Part shown: piece by piece, positions 35,422-45,551 of the stretch
Position numbering within the stretch: position 1 is the first letter of the stretch
Layout: the number at the start of each line of letters is the position of its first letter
Assembly: GCF_019655435.1 (NCBI RefSeq)
Contig: NZ_BPFH01000001.1
Span: forward strand, 806,001-870,000
Direction of reading: 5' to 3'
Origin: Jannaschia pagri
GTDB lineage: Bacteria; Pseudomonadota; Alphaproteobacteria; Rhodobacterales; Rhodobacteraceae
DNA length: 64,000 nucleotides
The notes under the pieces: model-generated
The model's input: the letters and a program-made list of their open reading frames with translations, nothing else
Told to the model about the DNA's origin: nothing
The model's database searches: none
Program-made: the position numbers and the translations under genes

Positions 35422-35704
35422 AAGGTGAAATTAGGCGAAAGTGTGACGCCGCAACTAACGAAATTTCGTAGATTACGATATTTCGCGTCAATCACTAGCG
35501 GTCGCCACCTCATAAATATCAGTAAACGTGATATTTTTCAGGATGCTCAAATATACGTCACCTGCTTTTTTTGACGGAATCTCTCTCCGATACTGAGTTC
35601 AGTCAACGAACCGGCCAGCGGCAATGCTCCTTCCGACCCGATGCCGGAAGGATGCCACGAAGGCCCACAAGACCCGCTGAACGCGCACACAGGAGAGGTA
35701 ATCG
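35422..35704. promoter_or_regulatory. Divergent control region of the cyanate operon
   Basis: This 283-base gap is A+T-rich. It contains ACGAAATTTCGT (35458-35469, perfect palindrome), a related ACGATATTTCGC (35475-35486) and the inverted repeat AAATATCA-N7-TGATATTT (35514-35536). A TTGACG box lies near 35570. I see no TGGC-N9-TTGC sigma-54 promoter. The cynA ribosome-binding site is AGGAGAGGT near 35690-35698. Confidence 0.55.
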
Positions 35705-37132
35705 ATGACCCACTTTAAGGACCCCTTTAACCCCAACATCGATGTTTGGAACGAGTGCGGCGAGGCGTCGGACGGCCCGGTCGATCCCTATGCGGGACTG
35801 ACGCCCGACGATGCGGACATCCTCCGCAAACGCGCACAGCAATCACTGAACCCCGAAGTGGGCATGACCCGTGCGCTTGAAAGCTCGGTCATGCAGGGGC
35901 TGTTCAAGACGGACATCTCTCGCCGGGCCTTCCTGCGCAGCGCCGGGGTGACAGGTGCGCTGGCGGCTGTGGCTACCGTCTTCCCCTTGTCGTCGCTGCA
36001 ACTGATGGCCGAAGAGGCCATGAAGAACCTCGAAAAGACAAAGCTCACGCTCGGGTTCGTGCCGATCACCTGCGCCACCCCCATCATCGGCGGCCATGCC
36101 CTCGGCTTCTATGAGCGGTATGGTCTGGACGTTGACATCGTGAAGACCGCTGGGTGGGCGGTATCGCGCGACAAGTGTCTGAACGGCGAATATGACGGGT
36201 CGCACCTGCTGTATCCGATGCCGATGGCCATGTCGCTTGGCATAGGCTCCACCGCGCAGCCGTGGCGTGTGGTGTCGAACGTGAACACCAACGGTCAGGC
36301 CATCGTTCTGGCGAACAAGCACCTGGACAACCAGGACCCGGCCAACTGGAAGGGCTTCACCTTCGCCGTTCCCTTCGAATACTCGATGCACAACCTGCTG
36401 CTCCGCAACTACGTGGCGGACGCTGGCCTTGACCCCGATCGCGACATCCAAATCCGTGTGGTTCCACCACCGGAGATGGTGGCAAACCTCCGCTCCGAGA
36501 ACGTGGACGGCTACCTCGCGCCGGATCCGTTCTGCCAGCGGGCGGTCTATGACCAAGTCGGCTTCATTCACAAACTGACGCTGGATTTGTGGAAGCAGCA
36601 TCCCTGCTGCGTGTTCGGCTTGTCGCAGAAGTTCATCGACGAAAACCCGAACACGACGATGGCGCTGACCACCTCGATCCTGGAGGCGACGGCCTCCGCC
36701 GAGACGGCCGAAGGCCGGGTTGCCTTTGCGGAGTCCATGGCGCCCGCGAACTATCTCAACCAGCCGGTGGAGATCCTGAAACAGATCCTGACGGGCGTGT
36801 TCCCGGATGGGCAAGGCAACATCAAGTCGGTGCCAGACCGGATTTCCTTTATGCCGCTGCCGACGCAGACCATGAGCACCTGGGTCCTGTCGCAGTTGCG
36901 CCGCTGGAACTACATCGAAGCGGACACCGATTACGCCACCTTGGCCGAGCAACTGGTGCTGACGACCACCACCCGCGAGCGGATGCGCGCGATGATGGCC
37001 GCCGATCCGAACCTAACCTTCTCGGACGTCGACCAAGACGTGTTCGCCCCCGTTTCGATCCAAGGCCGCGAGTTTGCGCCAGCCAACGCGCAGGAGTTCA
37101 TCAACAGCCAGCCGTTCAGCCGCACGATCTAA
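35705..37132 (+). CDS. cynA: Cyanate/nitrate-type ABC substrate-binding protein (CmpA/NrtA family)
   Basis: This 475-residue periplasmic protein has an unusually long N-terminal region of about 75 residues before a twin-arginine signal (SRRAFLRSAGVTG). The mature part is of the CmpA/NrtA type that binds nitrate, nitrite, bicarbonate or cyanate (LGFVPITCATPIIGGHALGFYERYGL; WKGFTFAVPFEYSMHNLLLR). The cyanase gene in the same operon makes cyanate the most likely ligand. Its stop is followed by a hairpin before the permease gene. Confidence 0.85.
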   Translation: MTHFKDPFNPNIDVWNECGEASDGPVDPYAGLTPDDADILRKRAQQSLNPEVGMTRALESSVMQGLFKTDISRRAFLRSAGVTGALAAVATVFPLSSLQLMAEEAMKNLEKTKLTLGFVPITCATPIIGGHALGFYERYGLDVDIVKTAGWAVSRDKCLNGEYDGSHLLYPMPMAMSLGIGSTAQPWRVVSNVNTNGQAIVLANKHLDNQDPANWKGFTFAVPFEYSMHNLLLRNYVADAGLDPDRDIQIRVVPPPEMVANLRSENVDGYLAPDPFCQRAVYDQVGFIHKLTLDLWKQHPCCVFGLSQKFIDENPNTTMALTTSILEATASAETAEGRVAFAESMAPANYLNQPVEILKQILTGVFPDGQGNIKSVPDRISFMPLPTQTMSTWVLSQLRRWNYIEADTDYATLAEQLVLTTTTRERMRAMMAADPNLTFSDVDQDVFAPVSIQGREFAPANAQEFINSQPFSRTI

Positions 37133-37157
37133 GCGCGACGGTCCTCTGACACCAGGC

Positions 37158-37175
37158 GGGGCAGTTTGCTGCCCC
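37158..37175 (+). terminator. Hairpin between cynA and cynB
   Basis: GGGGCAG-tttg-CTGCCCC forms a 7-base perfect stem in the 75-base gap after cynA. No run of T follows, so it may act more as a 3'-end stabiliser or attenuator, allowing more binding protein than permease. Confidence 0.55.
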
Positions 37176-37207
37176 GTCCATTTGACTGATGTTTCAGGAG
37201 GGTCGGA

Positions 37208-38209
37208 ATGATCCGGAGCCTAGATCTGCGCAGCGCCATGTTGTCCCTGCTCATCCTCGTGGCGGGCCTCTTCATTTGGCACGCCACCACACATGTCCCG
37301 GACACCGGGCCCGTCGGGGTGGTGCTCTCAGCGGATCAGGAACAGGCTCTGCTGGCTAAGAATATGGGCGCCGAAGACATCGCCTATTACGCCAGCCAGG
37401 GCGTGGAATTCCCGCAGCTGGATCAGATCGCCGGTCTGGGTCTGTCGCGCGAGATGATCGACATGGCCGGTGGCATTCGCGCCCTCGGCATCAGCGTCCC
37501 AGACGAGAACTCGGCGCCCGCGCCCGGATCGCTGTTTCCATCGCCCGCGCAAATCGGTGTCGAGCTTTGGGCGACGATCACCGATCCCTTCTATGTCGCT
37601 GGCACGAACGACATGGGGTATGGGATTCAGATCGGTTACTCGCTGCTGCGCGTCATCATCGGCTATACCCTCGCGGCCGCGGTCGCGATCCCGCTGGGCT
37701 TTCTGATCGGCATGTCGCCCTTGGCCTACAGAGCGCTGGACCCGTACATCCAGGTCCTGAAACCAATCTCGCCGCTCGCCTGGATGCCCATCGCGCTGTT
37801 CACGATTGGCGACAGCGAGTTGTCATCGATTTTCGTGATCTTCATCTGTTCGGTCTGGCCGATGCTGACCAACACCGCCTTTGGCGTGGCCTCTGTGCGA
37901 TCTGATTGGATCAACGTCGCCCGCACCCATGAGCTCGGGTCGCTCAAGACCGCCATCACGGTGATCCTACCCGCTGCGGCCCCGACGATCATCACCGGTA
38001 TGCGAATTTCCATCGGGATTGCGTGGCTCGTCATTGTCGCGGCTGAGATGCTCGTGGGCGGAACCGGCATTGGCTACGTCGTTTGGAACGAATGGAACGG
38101 CCTGCGTCTGGACCGGATGATCGTCGCGATCCTGCTGATCGGCGTGATGGGCATGCTTCTCGACACCCTCTTCGCACGCCTCCAGCGCGCCGTGTCTTAC
38201 ACCGAATAA
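37208..38209 (+). CDS. cynB: ABC permease for cyanate/nitrate-type import
   Basis: This 333-residue inner-membrane permease is preceded by AGGAGGGT. It has a first membrane helix (MLSLLILVAGLFIWHATT), a periplasmic stretch of about 100 residues, and a permease core with helices (YSLLRVIIGYTLAAAVAIPLGFLIG). The EAA-type loop (NVARTHELGSLKTAITVILPAA) docks the ATPase. The sequence is of the NrtB/CmpB/SsuC kind. It is followed 11 bases later by the ATPase gene. Confidence 0.87.
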   Translation: MIRSLDLRSAMLSLLILVAGLFIWHATTHVPDTGPVGVVLSADQEQALLAKNMGAEDIAYYASQGVEFPQLDQIAGLGLSREMIDMAGGIRALGISVPDENSAPAPGSLFPSPAQIGVELWATITDPFYVAGTNDMGYGIQIGYSLLRVIIGYTLAAAVAIPLGFLIGMSPLAYRALDPYIQVLKPISPLAWMPIALFTIGDSELSSIFVIFICSVWPMLTNTAFGVASVRSDWINVARTHELGSLKTAITVILPAAAPTIITGMRISIGIAWLVIVAAEMLVGGTGIGYVVWNEWNGLRLDRMIVAILLIGVMGMLLDTLFARLQRAVSYTE

Positions 38210-38220
38210 GGAGAAGAGAG

Positions 38221-39132
38221 ATGGCGAAACCGTTTCTGTCTATCGAGCGTCTGACCCAACAGTTCCCCGATGGCGCCGGAGGCACGCTGACAGTCTTTGA
38301 AAACGCGACCTTCGGCGTCGAAAAGGGGGAGTTCGTTTGCATCCTGGGCCATTCCGGCTGCGGCAAATCCACGATCATGAACATCCTTGCTGGATTGGCC
38401 GAGCCGACGTCAGGTGTGGTCAAAATGGACGGCTTTGAGGTCTCCGGCCCGTCGCTGGACCGGGGCGTCGTTTTTCAGAACTACTCGCTGCTGCCCTGGC
38501 TCTCCGCACTCAAGAACGTCACCTTCGGCGTCGCCGCGCGCCACAAAGACTGGTCTAAGACGCAGGTGGAGGAGCACGCCCGCAAATACCTGGCCCAGGT
38601 CGGGCTGGAGGGCGATGTGGTCAACCGCAAGCCTTCGCAACTGTCAGGCGGGATGCGCCAAAGGGTCTCCATCGCCCGGGCCTTCGCCAACCAACCCAAG
38701 CTGCTGTTGCTGGATGAACCCTTCGGCGCGCTGGACGCGTTGACCCGCGGCACGATCCAAGAAGAGTTGATCAAGGTTTGGAGCCAGACGGAGCAGACCG
38801 TCTTCATGATCACCCATGATATCGACGAGGCGATCCTACTGTCGGACCGGATCCTGTTGATGACCAATGGTCCGATGGCCCGCGTGGCAGAGTCGGTCGA
38901 GATCACCATTCCACGGCCACGTAATCGCACGGAAATCGTCGAACACCCGAACTACTACGCGATCCGAAACCATCTGGTGCAGTTCTTGGGCCAACGCTCC
39001 AAAGAACTGGCGGGGCAGCCTTCCAGCGGCGACGACCACCGCCCCGAAACCGTCCGCATCGACAACAGCGAGCCCGCCCCAGAAGAGAGCGAGCCTGCGG
39101 TCGTTCCAACCCTGCGCGCGGTAGGAGACTAA
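38221..39132 (+). CDS. cynD: ABC ATPase for cyanate/nitrate-type import
   Basis: This 303-residue nucleotide-binding protein (start ATG 38221 behind AAGGAG) has Walker [11 protein letters not shown]-loop FQNYSLLPW, signature LSGGMRQR, Walker [13 protein letters not shown] and H-loop MITHDIDEA. These are of the NrtD/CmpD/SsuB type. A short acidic C-terminal extension ([13 protein letters not shown]) is not part of the ATPase fold. Confidence 0.88.
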   Translation: MAKPFLSIERLTQQFPDGAGGTLTVFENATFGVEKGEFVCILGHSGCGKSTIMNILAGLAEPTSGVVKMDGFEVSGPSLDRGVVFQNYSLLPWLSALKNVTFGVAARHKDWSKTQVEEHARKYLAQVGLEGDVVNRKPSQLSGGMRQRVSIARAFANQPKLLLLDEPFGALDALTRGTIQEELIKVWSQTEQTVFMITHDIDEAILLSDRILLMTNGPMARVAESVEITIPRPRNRTEIVEHPNYYAIRNHLVQFLGQRSKELAGQPSSGDDHRPETVRIDNSEPAPEESEPAVVPTLRAVGD

Positions 39133-39134
39133 GT

Positions 39135-39614
39135 ATGACCGTCGAAGACCCAATCCGCCCCCCGGTCCCGCCATTCACCTATGACGAGGCCGTCCAAAAG
39201 GTGCGCATGGCCGAGGACGCCTGGAACCGGCGCGATCCAGACAAGGTCGCCATGGCCTACACGGCCGACACAAAGTGGCGGAACCGGTCGGAGTTTTTGA
39301 ATGGCCGAGAAGAGGTCCGCGCCTTTCTGACCCGCAAGTGGCAGACGGAAAACGGCTACCGCCTGATCAAAGAGATCTGGGCCCATGACGGAAACCGGAT
39401 CGCTGTACGGTTTTGCTACGAATGGCACGACGAGGACGGCAATTGGTTCCGCGCCCACGGCAACGAGAACTGGCAGTTCGATGAGAAGGGGTACATGGCG
39501 CAGCGCCACGCTTCCATCAACGACGTCCCAATTGCCGAGGCCGACCGCAAATTTCACTGGCCGCAGGGGCCCCGCCCTGCCGACCACCCCGGGCTAAGCG
39601 AGCTCGGCCTATGA
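39135..39614 (+). CDS. NTF2-like protein of the DUF1348 family
   Basis: This 159-residue cytoplasmic protein has the NTF2-like cone fold pattern ([63 protein letters not shown]). It fits DUF1348 (nuclear transport factor 2-like) by sequence style and length. It starts two bases after the ATPase gene and lies directly before the cyanase gene, so it belongs to the operon. No function is established for this family that I know; a role in cyanate metabolism is inferred. Confidence 0.8.
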   Translation: MTVEDPIRPPVPPFTYDEAVQKVRMAEDAWNRRDPDKVAMAYTADTKWRNRSEFLNGREEVRAFLTRKWQTENGYRLIKEIWAHDGNRIAVRFCYEWHDEDGNWFRAHGNENWQFDEKGYMAQRHASINDVPIAEADRKFHWPQGPRPADHPGLSELGL

Positions 39615-39651
39615 CCGCGCTTTGCGCATGCCCTGAGGAGAGGAGAAAGAC

Positions 39652-40122
39652 ATGAAAGACACCTTTGAGGTCCCAGCCATGATGACAAAAGAAGACGTGA
39701 CCATGATGATCCTGTCCGCCAAGAAGACGGCGGGTCTGACATGGGAAGAGATCGCTGAAAAGATCGACATGTCACCGGTCTGGACCCACTCCGCCTGCAT
39801 GGGCATGAACGGCTGGCCCCAGGACAAGGCAGAAGCCATCGTAGCCGTCATGGGCCTGCCGCAGGAAGCGGTGAGCGTCCTGGAAGAGCCGCCCACCAAA
39901 GTCTGGGAGCAATCCGTCCCAACGGACCCCTGCATCTACCGTCTTTATGAGATCGTAGGCGTCTATGGTCCCACGATCAAAGCGCTGATCGAAGAGAAGT
40001 TCGGCACCGGCATCATGTCCGCAATCGACTTTGACATGCAGATCACGAAGGTCGAGCACCCGAAGGGCGACCGTGTGAAGCTGGAAATGTCAGGGAAGTT
40101 CCTGGCCTACAACTCGTGGTAA
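39652..40122 (+). CDS. cynS: Cyanate hydratase (cyanase)
   Basis: Cyanase converts cyanate and bicarbonate into ammonia and carbon dioxide via carbamate, in the cytoplasm as a decamer. The 156-residue length is that of the family. The catalytic Arg, Glu and Ser are recognisable in YRLYEIV and in IMSAIDFD. Its ribosome-binding site is GAGGAGAGG. It lets the cell use cyanate as nitrogen, matching the importer genes upstream. Confidence 0.95.
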   Translation: MKDTFEVPAMMTKEDVTMMILSAKKTAGLTWEEIAEKIDMSPVWTHSACMGMNGWPQDKAEAIVAVMGLPQEAVSVLEEPPTKVWEQSVPTDPCIYRLYEIVGVYGPTIKALIEEKFGTGIMSAIDFDMQITKVEHPKGDRVKLEMSGKFLAYNSW

Positions 40123-40150
40123 GATCTATCCTTTGTCATAAAACGAACGC

Positions 40151-40170
40151 CCGCAGGAGAAATCCTGCGG
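40151..40170. terminator. Hairpin downstream of cynS
   Basis: CCGCAGGA-gaaa-TCCTGCGG forms a perfect 8-base stem with a GAAA tetraloop, 28 bases after the cynS stop. No T-tract follows on the plus strand, so termination strength is uncertain. The rest of the stretch to 40395 shows no gene. Confidence 0.55.
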
Positions 40171-40395
40171 CCGGGTCGGACCAACCTTCGGCATAGGAAA
40201 ACAACGGGCAGTGAAATGGAGTTTTCCTGAAGAACCTCATTATCAGGGTCCGGTGCATTGTTATGGTCATCCTATGAAGGGTGCTTGAATAAGCCAGTAA
40301 GCAAACAACACCCCCCCGACCATGGGCTGAAATCGCCGTCATGTCGTGATAACTGGCCATCCTTTTCTCTGAGCCGCGTCAGTACCTTTCACCCG

Positions 40396-40805
40396 GAATG
40401 TGAAGCCTCAGCAATTGCCCGGGATATGCGCGGAGACCTTAAGCGCATCTCTGGAAGCATCGACCAGCTTCTCGACCGGATTGTGGACACGGCATCCCCG
40501 ACGGTCGCAACAGCCCTCGAAAAGCGCATCGAAGCGCTTGAGGATCAGAAGCGTCTTCTGGCCGAAAAGGTCGCCAACTCGGCCCAGCCCCGGCACACCT
40601 TTGAGGGAATGTTCGAACGCGCCTTCGAATTCCTCGCAAACCCTTGGAAACTATGGGCCTCAGAGCAGTACCCGCACCGCCAGACAGTGCTCAAAAATGG
40701 CCTTCGCAGAGGGTCTGATCTGCGACCAAGAAAAGGGAGTTCGAACCCTTGAAACGACCTTACCCTTCAAGGCCTTAGCGGCAATTCCATGCAAGAATGC
40801 TGATT
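40396..40805 (+). pseudogene. Large serine recombinase, C-terminal remnant
   Basis: The C-terminal part of a large serine recombinase is recognisable: SIDQLLDRIVDTASPTVATA, then YEKRI-like LEKRIEALEDQKRLLAEKVAN, then FEGMFERAFEFLANPWKLW and RQTVLK. The frame then shifts near 40695 to MAFAEGLICDQEKGVRT and ETTLPFKAL. The recombinase catalytic domain is absent. It ends against tRNA-Ala, marking an old mobile-element boundary. Confidence 0.75.
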
Positions 40806-40881
<76 letters not shown>

Positions 40882-40982
40882 AACGTGCGTTCGTATGGCG
40901 GTGGATGGGCCGGGCGTCAAGCGTGGGAACCAGACCCGCTCCGCTGTGCGTTACACCTTTGTCCAAGGGAAAGTTGGCCGCC

Positions 40983-42254
40983 ATGATCCTGTCTGCTGCC
41001 CTGTGGCGCCTCCGTCAGCTAAGCCGTGATATCTGGGTGCGGATCGTTCTGATGCTGGCCCTGGCATGTCTCACGGTCGCCATCGCGCCTGTGATCTCTG
41101 GGCTTCTGCCCAGGGCCGTCTCTGATCGCATTCAGGAGGAGGATGTGACAGATCTGCTGTCGATCCTGACCGGTACGATGCTGGCGGTGGCGACGTTCTC
41201 CCTGTCGGTCATGGTCTCGGCGCACCATTACGCCAGCAATCAGGTCACACCCCGGTCGCATCGCCTCCTGCGGCAAGACAGCCGAACGCAAAGCGCCTTG
41301 GCGACCTTCATCGGGGCCTTTGTGTTTGCTTTGGCCGGGCGCATCATGCTGACGACGGGCCTCTATGATGGGCGCGACTTCGCGGCGGTCTACGGGGCGA
41401 CAATCCTGGTGATCGGGCTTGTGATCGTGGCGCTTGTACGGTGGGTCCAACACATCTCTGCCCTTGGCTCGATGGAGCAGACAACCGACCGGGTGGAGGC
41501 CGCCGCGCGCAGCGCCATGGGCGACCGGATGGATCTGCCGCTGTTGGGCGCCAGGCCGCGCGAGCGGGATGCCGATCTCACGGACGCCATTCCCATCAAG
41601 GCAAGCGGGTTCGGTTGGGTCCAACACATCGACATGCCCGCCCTTTCAGCACAGGCGGAAGCGATCGGCGGAGAGATCCATCTGTCCGTGCTGCCAGGCG
41701 ACCGGGTTGACCCGGAGACCGAGCTTATGCGGGTGGCCGCGCCGCGCATCTCGACCCAGCAGCAAACCGCCCTTGCGGAGGCCATAACGACGGGGACACG
41801 GCGGTCGTTTGATCAAGACCCGGCCTTCGGCCTGGAAGTGCTTGCCGAGATCGGACAGCGTGCCTTGTCGCCGGGCCTCAACGACCCGCGAACGGCCACC
41901 GATGTGATTTACCGCATCTTGAGCGTGCTGTCGCTCTGGTCACAAACGGCCAAGGAAGAGGCCGCCGCCTTTCCCCGCGTCCGCGCGCCCGCCATGTCGG
42001 TGGACGTGCTGTTGGTTGGGTCCTACGACGCCATTGCCCGAGACGGGGCTGCTTTTGTCGAAGTGCAATTGGCCTTGCAGGAGGCACTGACCACGCTCTC
42101 ACGCCACCGCGACGCTGACCTGGCCCAGGCGGCGCGCAAGCTATCGGCGCGCTGCCTGCTGCGGTCGGATAGGCAACTTGCCCTGGCGGAGGACGCCGCC
42201 AGGGTCCGGGACCGCGCGCCGGGGGCGGTGGGCTATTCGGCGGCCTCCAGATAA
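40983..42254 (+). CDS. DUF2254-family membrane protein
   Basis: This 423-residue inner-membrane protein has about four N-terminal helices followed by a soluble C-terminal half. Family features include [41 protein letters not shown] and [19 protein letters not shown]2254 has no established function. I set the start at ATG 40983 ([14 protein letters not shown]). Its end overlaps the end of convergent gcvP by 22 bases. Confidence 0.85.
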   Translation: MILSAALWRLRQLSRDIWVRIVLMLALACLTVAIAPVISGLLPRAVSDRIQEEDVTDLLSILTGTMLAVATFSLSVMVSAHHYASNQVTPRSHRLLRQDSRTQSALATFIGAFVFALAGRIMLTTGLYDGRDFAAVYGATILVIGLVIVALVRWVQHISALGSMEQTTDRVEAAARSAMGDRMDLPLLGARPRERDADLTDAIPIKASGFGWVQHIDMPALSAQAEAIGGEIHLSVLPGDRVDPETELMRVAAPRISTQQQTALAEAITTGTRRSFDQDPAFGLEVLAEIGQRALSPGLNDPRTATDVIYRILSVLSLWSQTAKEEAAAFPRVRAPAMSVDVLLVGSYDAIARDGAAFVEVQLALQEALTTLSRHRDADLAQAARKLSARCLLRSDRQLALAEDAARVRDRAPGAVGYSAASR

Positions 42255-45058
42255 GTCTCCACAGGCGGACAGGTGCAGATCAGGTTCCGGTCCCCTGCGA
42301 CGTTGTCCACACGGTTCACCGGCGGCCAGTACTTGTCGACGCGGAACGCACCTGGCGGGAAGCAGCCGTCCTCCCGGCTGTAGGGACGGTCCCAATCGCG
42401 GACGAGGTCCTCCATGGTGTGCGGCGCATTCTTGAGCGGATTGTTCACCGGGTCCATACGGCCCTCTGCGATCTCCCTGACCTCACCGGCGATCGACAGC
42501 ATGGCGTCAATGAACCGATCCAGTTCTGGCTTTGGCTCACTTTCGGTTGGTTCAACCATCAGAGTTCCGGCAACGGGCCAGGACATGGTCGGGGCGTGGA
42601 ACCCATTGTCGATCAGGCGCTTCGCCACGTCATCCACGGTCACGCCATGGTCCGCAAAGGCCCGCGTATCCAGAATGCACTCATGGGCGATGCGCCCGTT
42701 TTGTCCGGTGAACAACACATCATAGGCGCCCTCCAGGCGCTTTGCGATGTAGTTGGCGGACAGAATGGCCACCTTGGTGGCTTGGGTCAGGCCCGCGCCG
42801 CCCATCATCATCACATAGGCGTAGCTGATCGGCAGGATCGACGCGCTACCGTAGGGCGCGGCGGAGACGGGCGCCTCCGTCCCGTCCTCCGGGTGGCCGG
42901 GCAAATGCGGGGCCAGATGCGCCTTCACACCGATGGGTCCCATGCCGGGCCCGCCGCCCCCATGGGGGATGCAGAATGTCTTATGCAGATTCAGGTGGCT
43001 CACGTCCGCCCCGATCTCGCCAGGTTTGGACAGGCCCACCATGGCGTTGAGGTTCGCGCCATCCAGATAGACCTGACCACCAAACCGGTGGGTAATCTCA
43101 CAGACCTCGCGGACGGTGTCTTCGAACACGCCGTGGGTCGACGGATAGGTGATCATGCAGGCCGCAAGATCGTCGCCAGCGGCCTCGGCCTTGGCCCGGA
43201 AATCCTCCAGATCGATATCCCCGTTGTCGGCAGCCTTTACGACCACAACACGCATCCCCGCCATCTGGGCGGAGGCCGGGTTCGTCCCATGGGCGCTTGT
43301 GGGGATCAAACAGATCCGCCGATCCTCTCCCCGCGCCCGGTGATAGGCCGCGATGGTCAGCAAACCGGCGTATTCGCCCTGGGCGCCCGAATTGGGCTGC
43401 ATCGACATGGCGTCATAGCCCGTGATCACACAGAGCCGATCCGACAGCTCTTGGATCATCTCGGCATAGCCTTCCGCATCCTCACGCGGGGCGAAGGGAT
43501 GCAAACGACCGAACCCCGGGAAGGTCACGGGCATCATCTCCACCGCTGCATTGAGCTTCATGGTGCAGGACCCCAGGGGGATCATCGCGCGGTCCAGCGC
43601 CAGATCCCGGTCAGCAAGACGGCGCATATAGCGCATCATCTCCGCCTCGGCACGGTTCATGTGGAAAATCGGATGGGTCAAATACTCGGACGACCGACGC
43701 AGCGCTGCGGGTATGTCGAGGCGTAGCGCGGGGACAGGCGCCTCAACCCCGAAGGCACGCAGCAGCCGGGCCAATACCGCGCGGTCCGTCAACTCGTCAC
43801 AGGCGATGCCGAGGGCCGTCCCGCCAACCTTGCGCAGGGTAATCCCCTCGGCCCGTGCCGCGCGCCAGATGACGCCTTGCATGGCCCCGACCTCGACGGT
43901 GAGCGTGTCAAACAGAGCCTCTGGCCCAACGGTGAACCCCGCCGCGACCAGGGCGTCCCGCAAGGCGACCGCGTGGCCATGTACCCGGGAGGCGATATCA
44001 CGCAGCCCCGCCGGACCATGGAACACCGCATAAAAGCTGGCCATGACCGCCAGAAGGGCCTGGGCCGTGCAGACATTCGACGTCGCCTTTTCGCGCCGAA
44101 TGTGCTGCTCCCGCGTTTGCAACGATAGGCGGTAGGCTTTGTTTCCGTGGCTGTCGACCGATACGCCCACCAGGCGCCCGGGGATCGAGCGCTTGTAGGC
44201 ATCTGCACAGGCGAAAAACGCCGCGTGGGGCCCGCCATACCCCAGGGGCACGCCAAATCGTTGTGCGCTGCCCACGGCAATATCCGCGCCCATGGCACCT
44301 GGCTCTTTCAAGAGACATAGGGCCAAGAGGTCGGTCGCCATAATAGCCAAGCCCTTCGCCGCGTGCAGGGCCTCGATTTTTCCTGAAAAATCGTGCAGCG
44401 CACCGCCGGTTCCGGGGTACTGAAAGATCGCACCGAAGACCGCGTCGGCGTCCAAGTCTTCCGGGGGGCCGACGATCAACTCAATCCCGAGCGGCGCCGC
44501 CCGTGTCCGCATCACGGCAATGTTCTGTGGATGGCAATTCTCATCGACGAAGAATGCCGTAGCCTTCGACTTCGCGACCCGCTTCGCCATGACCATGGCT
44601 TCGGCGCAGGCGGTTGCTTCGTCCAACAGGGACGCGTTCGCGACGGGTAGACCCGTAAGGTCACTGACCATGGTCTGAAAGTTGAGGAGTGCTTCCAACC
44701 GGCCTTGGGCGATCTCTGGCTGATAGGGGGTATAGGCCGTATACCAGGCCGGGTTCTCTAAAATGTTCCGCTGGATCGCAGGCGGTGTGACAGTGTCGCT
44801 ATAGCCCTGGCCGATCATGCTGATGGTGACGCGATTCTTAGCCTCAAGATCGCGCATACGGGCCAAGATCGCGTGTTCCGTCATTTGCGGCCAATCCAGA
44901 GGCTGCGCCTGGCGGATCGACTGCGGGACTGTTTCGTCGATCAGAGCGTCCAGGCTGGGCGCTCCGACGACGCGCAGCATGTCGTCCATTTCAGACGGTG
45001 ACGGCCCAATATGGCGACGGTTGGCGAAATCGTAGGTGTCGTAGTCGGTCAAAGTCAT
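42233..45058 (-). CDS. gcvP: Glycine dehydrogenase (decarboxylating), P protein
   Basis: This is the 941-residue PLP enzyme of the glycine cleavage system: it decarboxylates glycine and passes the aminomethyl group to the lipoyl arm of GcvH. Both halves of the fused P1/P2 type are present. The PLP lysine is in [16 protein letters not shown]. Other motifs are [20 protein letters not shown] and [10 protein letters not shown] set the start at [11 protein letters not shown] (45058, RBS GGAG). It is the last gene of gcvT-gcvH-gcvP. Confidence 0.97.
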   Translation of the reverse strand: MTLTDYDTYDFANRRHIGPSPSEMDDMLRVVGAPSLDALIDETVPQSIRQAQPLDWPQMTEHAILARMRDLEAKNRVTISMIGQGYSDTVTPPAIQRNILENPAWYTAYTPYQPEIAQGRLEALLNFQTMVSDLTGLPVANASLLDEATACAEAMVMAKRVAKSKATAFFVDENCHPQNIAVMRTRAAPLGIELIVGPPEDLDADAVFGAIFQYPGTGGALHDFSGKIEALHAAKGLAIMATDLLALCLLKEPGAMGADIAVGSAQRFGVPLGYGGPHAAFFACADAYKRSIPGRLVGVSVDSHGNKAYRLSLQTREQHIRREKATSNVCTAQALLAVMASFYAVFHGPAGLRDIASRVHGHAVALRDALVAAGFTVGPEALFDTLTVEVGAMQGVIWRAARAEGITLRKVGGTALGIACDELTDRAVLARLLRAFGVEAPVPALRLDIPAALRRSSEYLTHPIFHMNRAEAEMMRYMRRLADRDLALDRAMIPLGSCTMKLNAAVEMMPVTFPGFGRLHPFAPREDAEGYAEMIQELSDRLCVITGYDAMSMQPNSGAQGEYAGLLTIAAYHRARGEDRRICLIPTSAHGTNPASAQMAGMRVVVVKAADNGDIDLEDFRAKAEAAGDDLAACMITYPSTHGVFEDTVREVCEITHRFGGQVYLDGANLNAMVGLSKPGEIGADVSHLNLHKTFCIPHGGGGPGMGPIGVKAHLAPHLPGHPEDGTEAPVSAAPYGSASILPISYAYVMMMGGAGLTQATKVAILSANYIAKRLEGAYDVLFTGQNGRIAHECILDTRAFADHGVTVDDVAKRLIDNGFHAPTMSWPVAGTLMVEPTESEPKPELDRFIDAMLSIAGEVREIAEGRMDPVNNPLKNAPHTMEDLVRDWDRPYSREDGCFPPGAFRVDKYWPPVNRVDNVAGDRNLICTCPPVETYLEAAE

Positions 45059-45168
45059 CGGGATCTCCGGTCCGGTTGGGTCGCGATAGGCCATTGGGGC
45101 GTCAAACAACGACCGCACTGCGGGGTCGCGCGCGGCTCAGGCGTCAGGCGGGCATGGGCCCGCCACGG

Positions 45169-45531
45169 TCAGGCGTCGCCCGAGAAGTCCTTGTAGGCAT
45201 CCTCATCCATCATCCCGTCCATCTCTTCGGGCGTCGTGGTGGTCATACGAAAAAACCAAGCGGCCTCGGGGTCTTCATTCACAAGCCCCGGTGCATCGGC
45301 CAAGGCTTCGTTGACCTCGGTGATCTCGCCATCCAGGGGCGCCAAGATATCCGAGGCGGCCTTGACGCTTTCGATCACGACGATTTCTTCGCCCTTGGTG
45401 ACTTCGAGGCCCACTTCGGGCAGTTCCACAAAGACCACGTCCCCAAGCTGCGTCGCCGCGTGCCCCGTGATCCCGACGGTGATGACGCCGTCTTTGTTGT
45501 CCAACCACTCGTGTTCTTCGGTGTATTTCAT
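45169..45531 (-). CDS. gcvH: Glycine cleavage system H protein
   Basis: This 120-residue carrier begins MKYTEEHEWL. The lipoylated lysine is in IESVKAASDI. It shuttles the aminomethyl group between GcvP and GcvT. It lies between gcvT and gcvP, 20 bases after gcvT. Confidence 0.97.
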   Translation of the reverse strand: MKYTEEHEWLDNKDGVITVGITGHAATQLGDVVFVELPEVGLEVTKGEEIVVIESVKAASDILAPLDGEITEVNEALADAPGLVNEDPEAAWFFRMTTTTPEEMDGMMDEDAYKDFSGDA

Positions 45532-45551
45532 CGCAGTCTCCTGGTGCAGGC

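Noticed and set aside
35422-35704. Sigma-54 promoter for the cyanate operon
   Set aside because: I looked for TGGC-N9-TTGC and did not find it; the regulator also lacks the sigma-54 contact loop.
42419-43726. Plus-strand open frame of about 435 codons opposite gcvP
   Set aside because: Antisense to a certain core gene and of His/Gly/Arg-rich composition.
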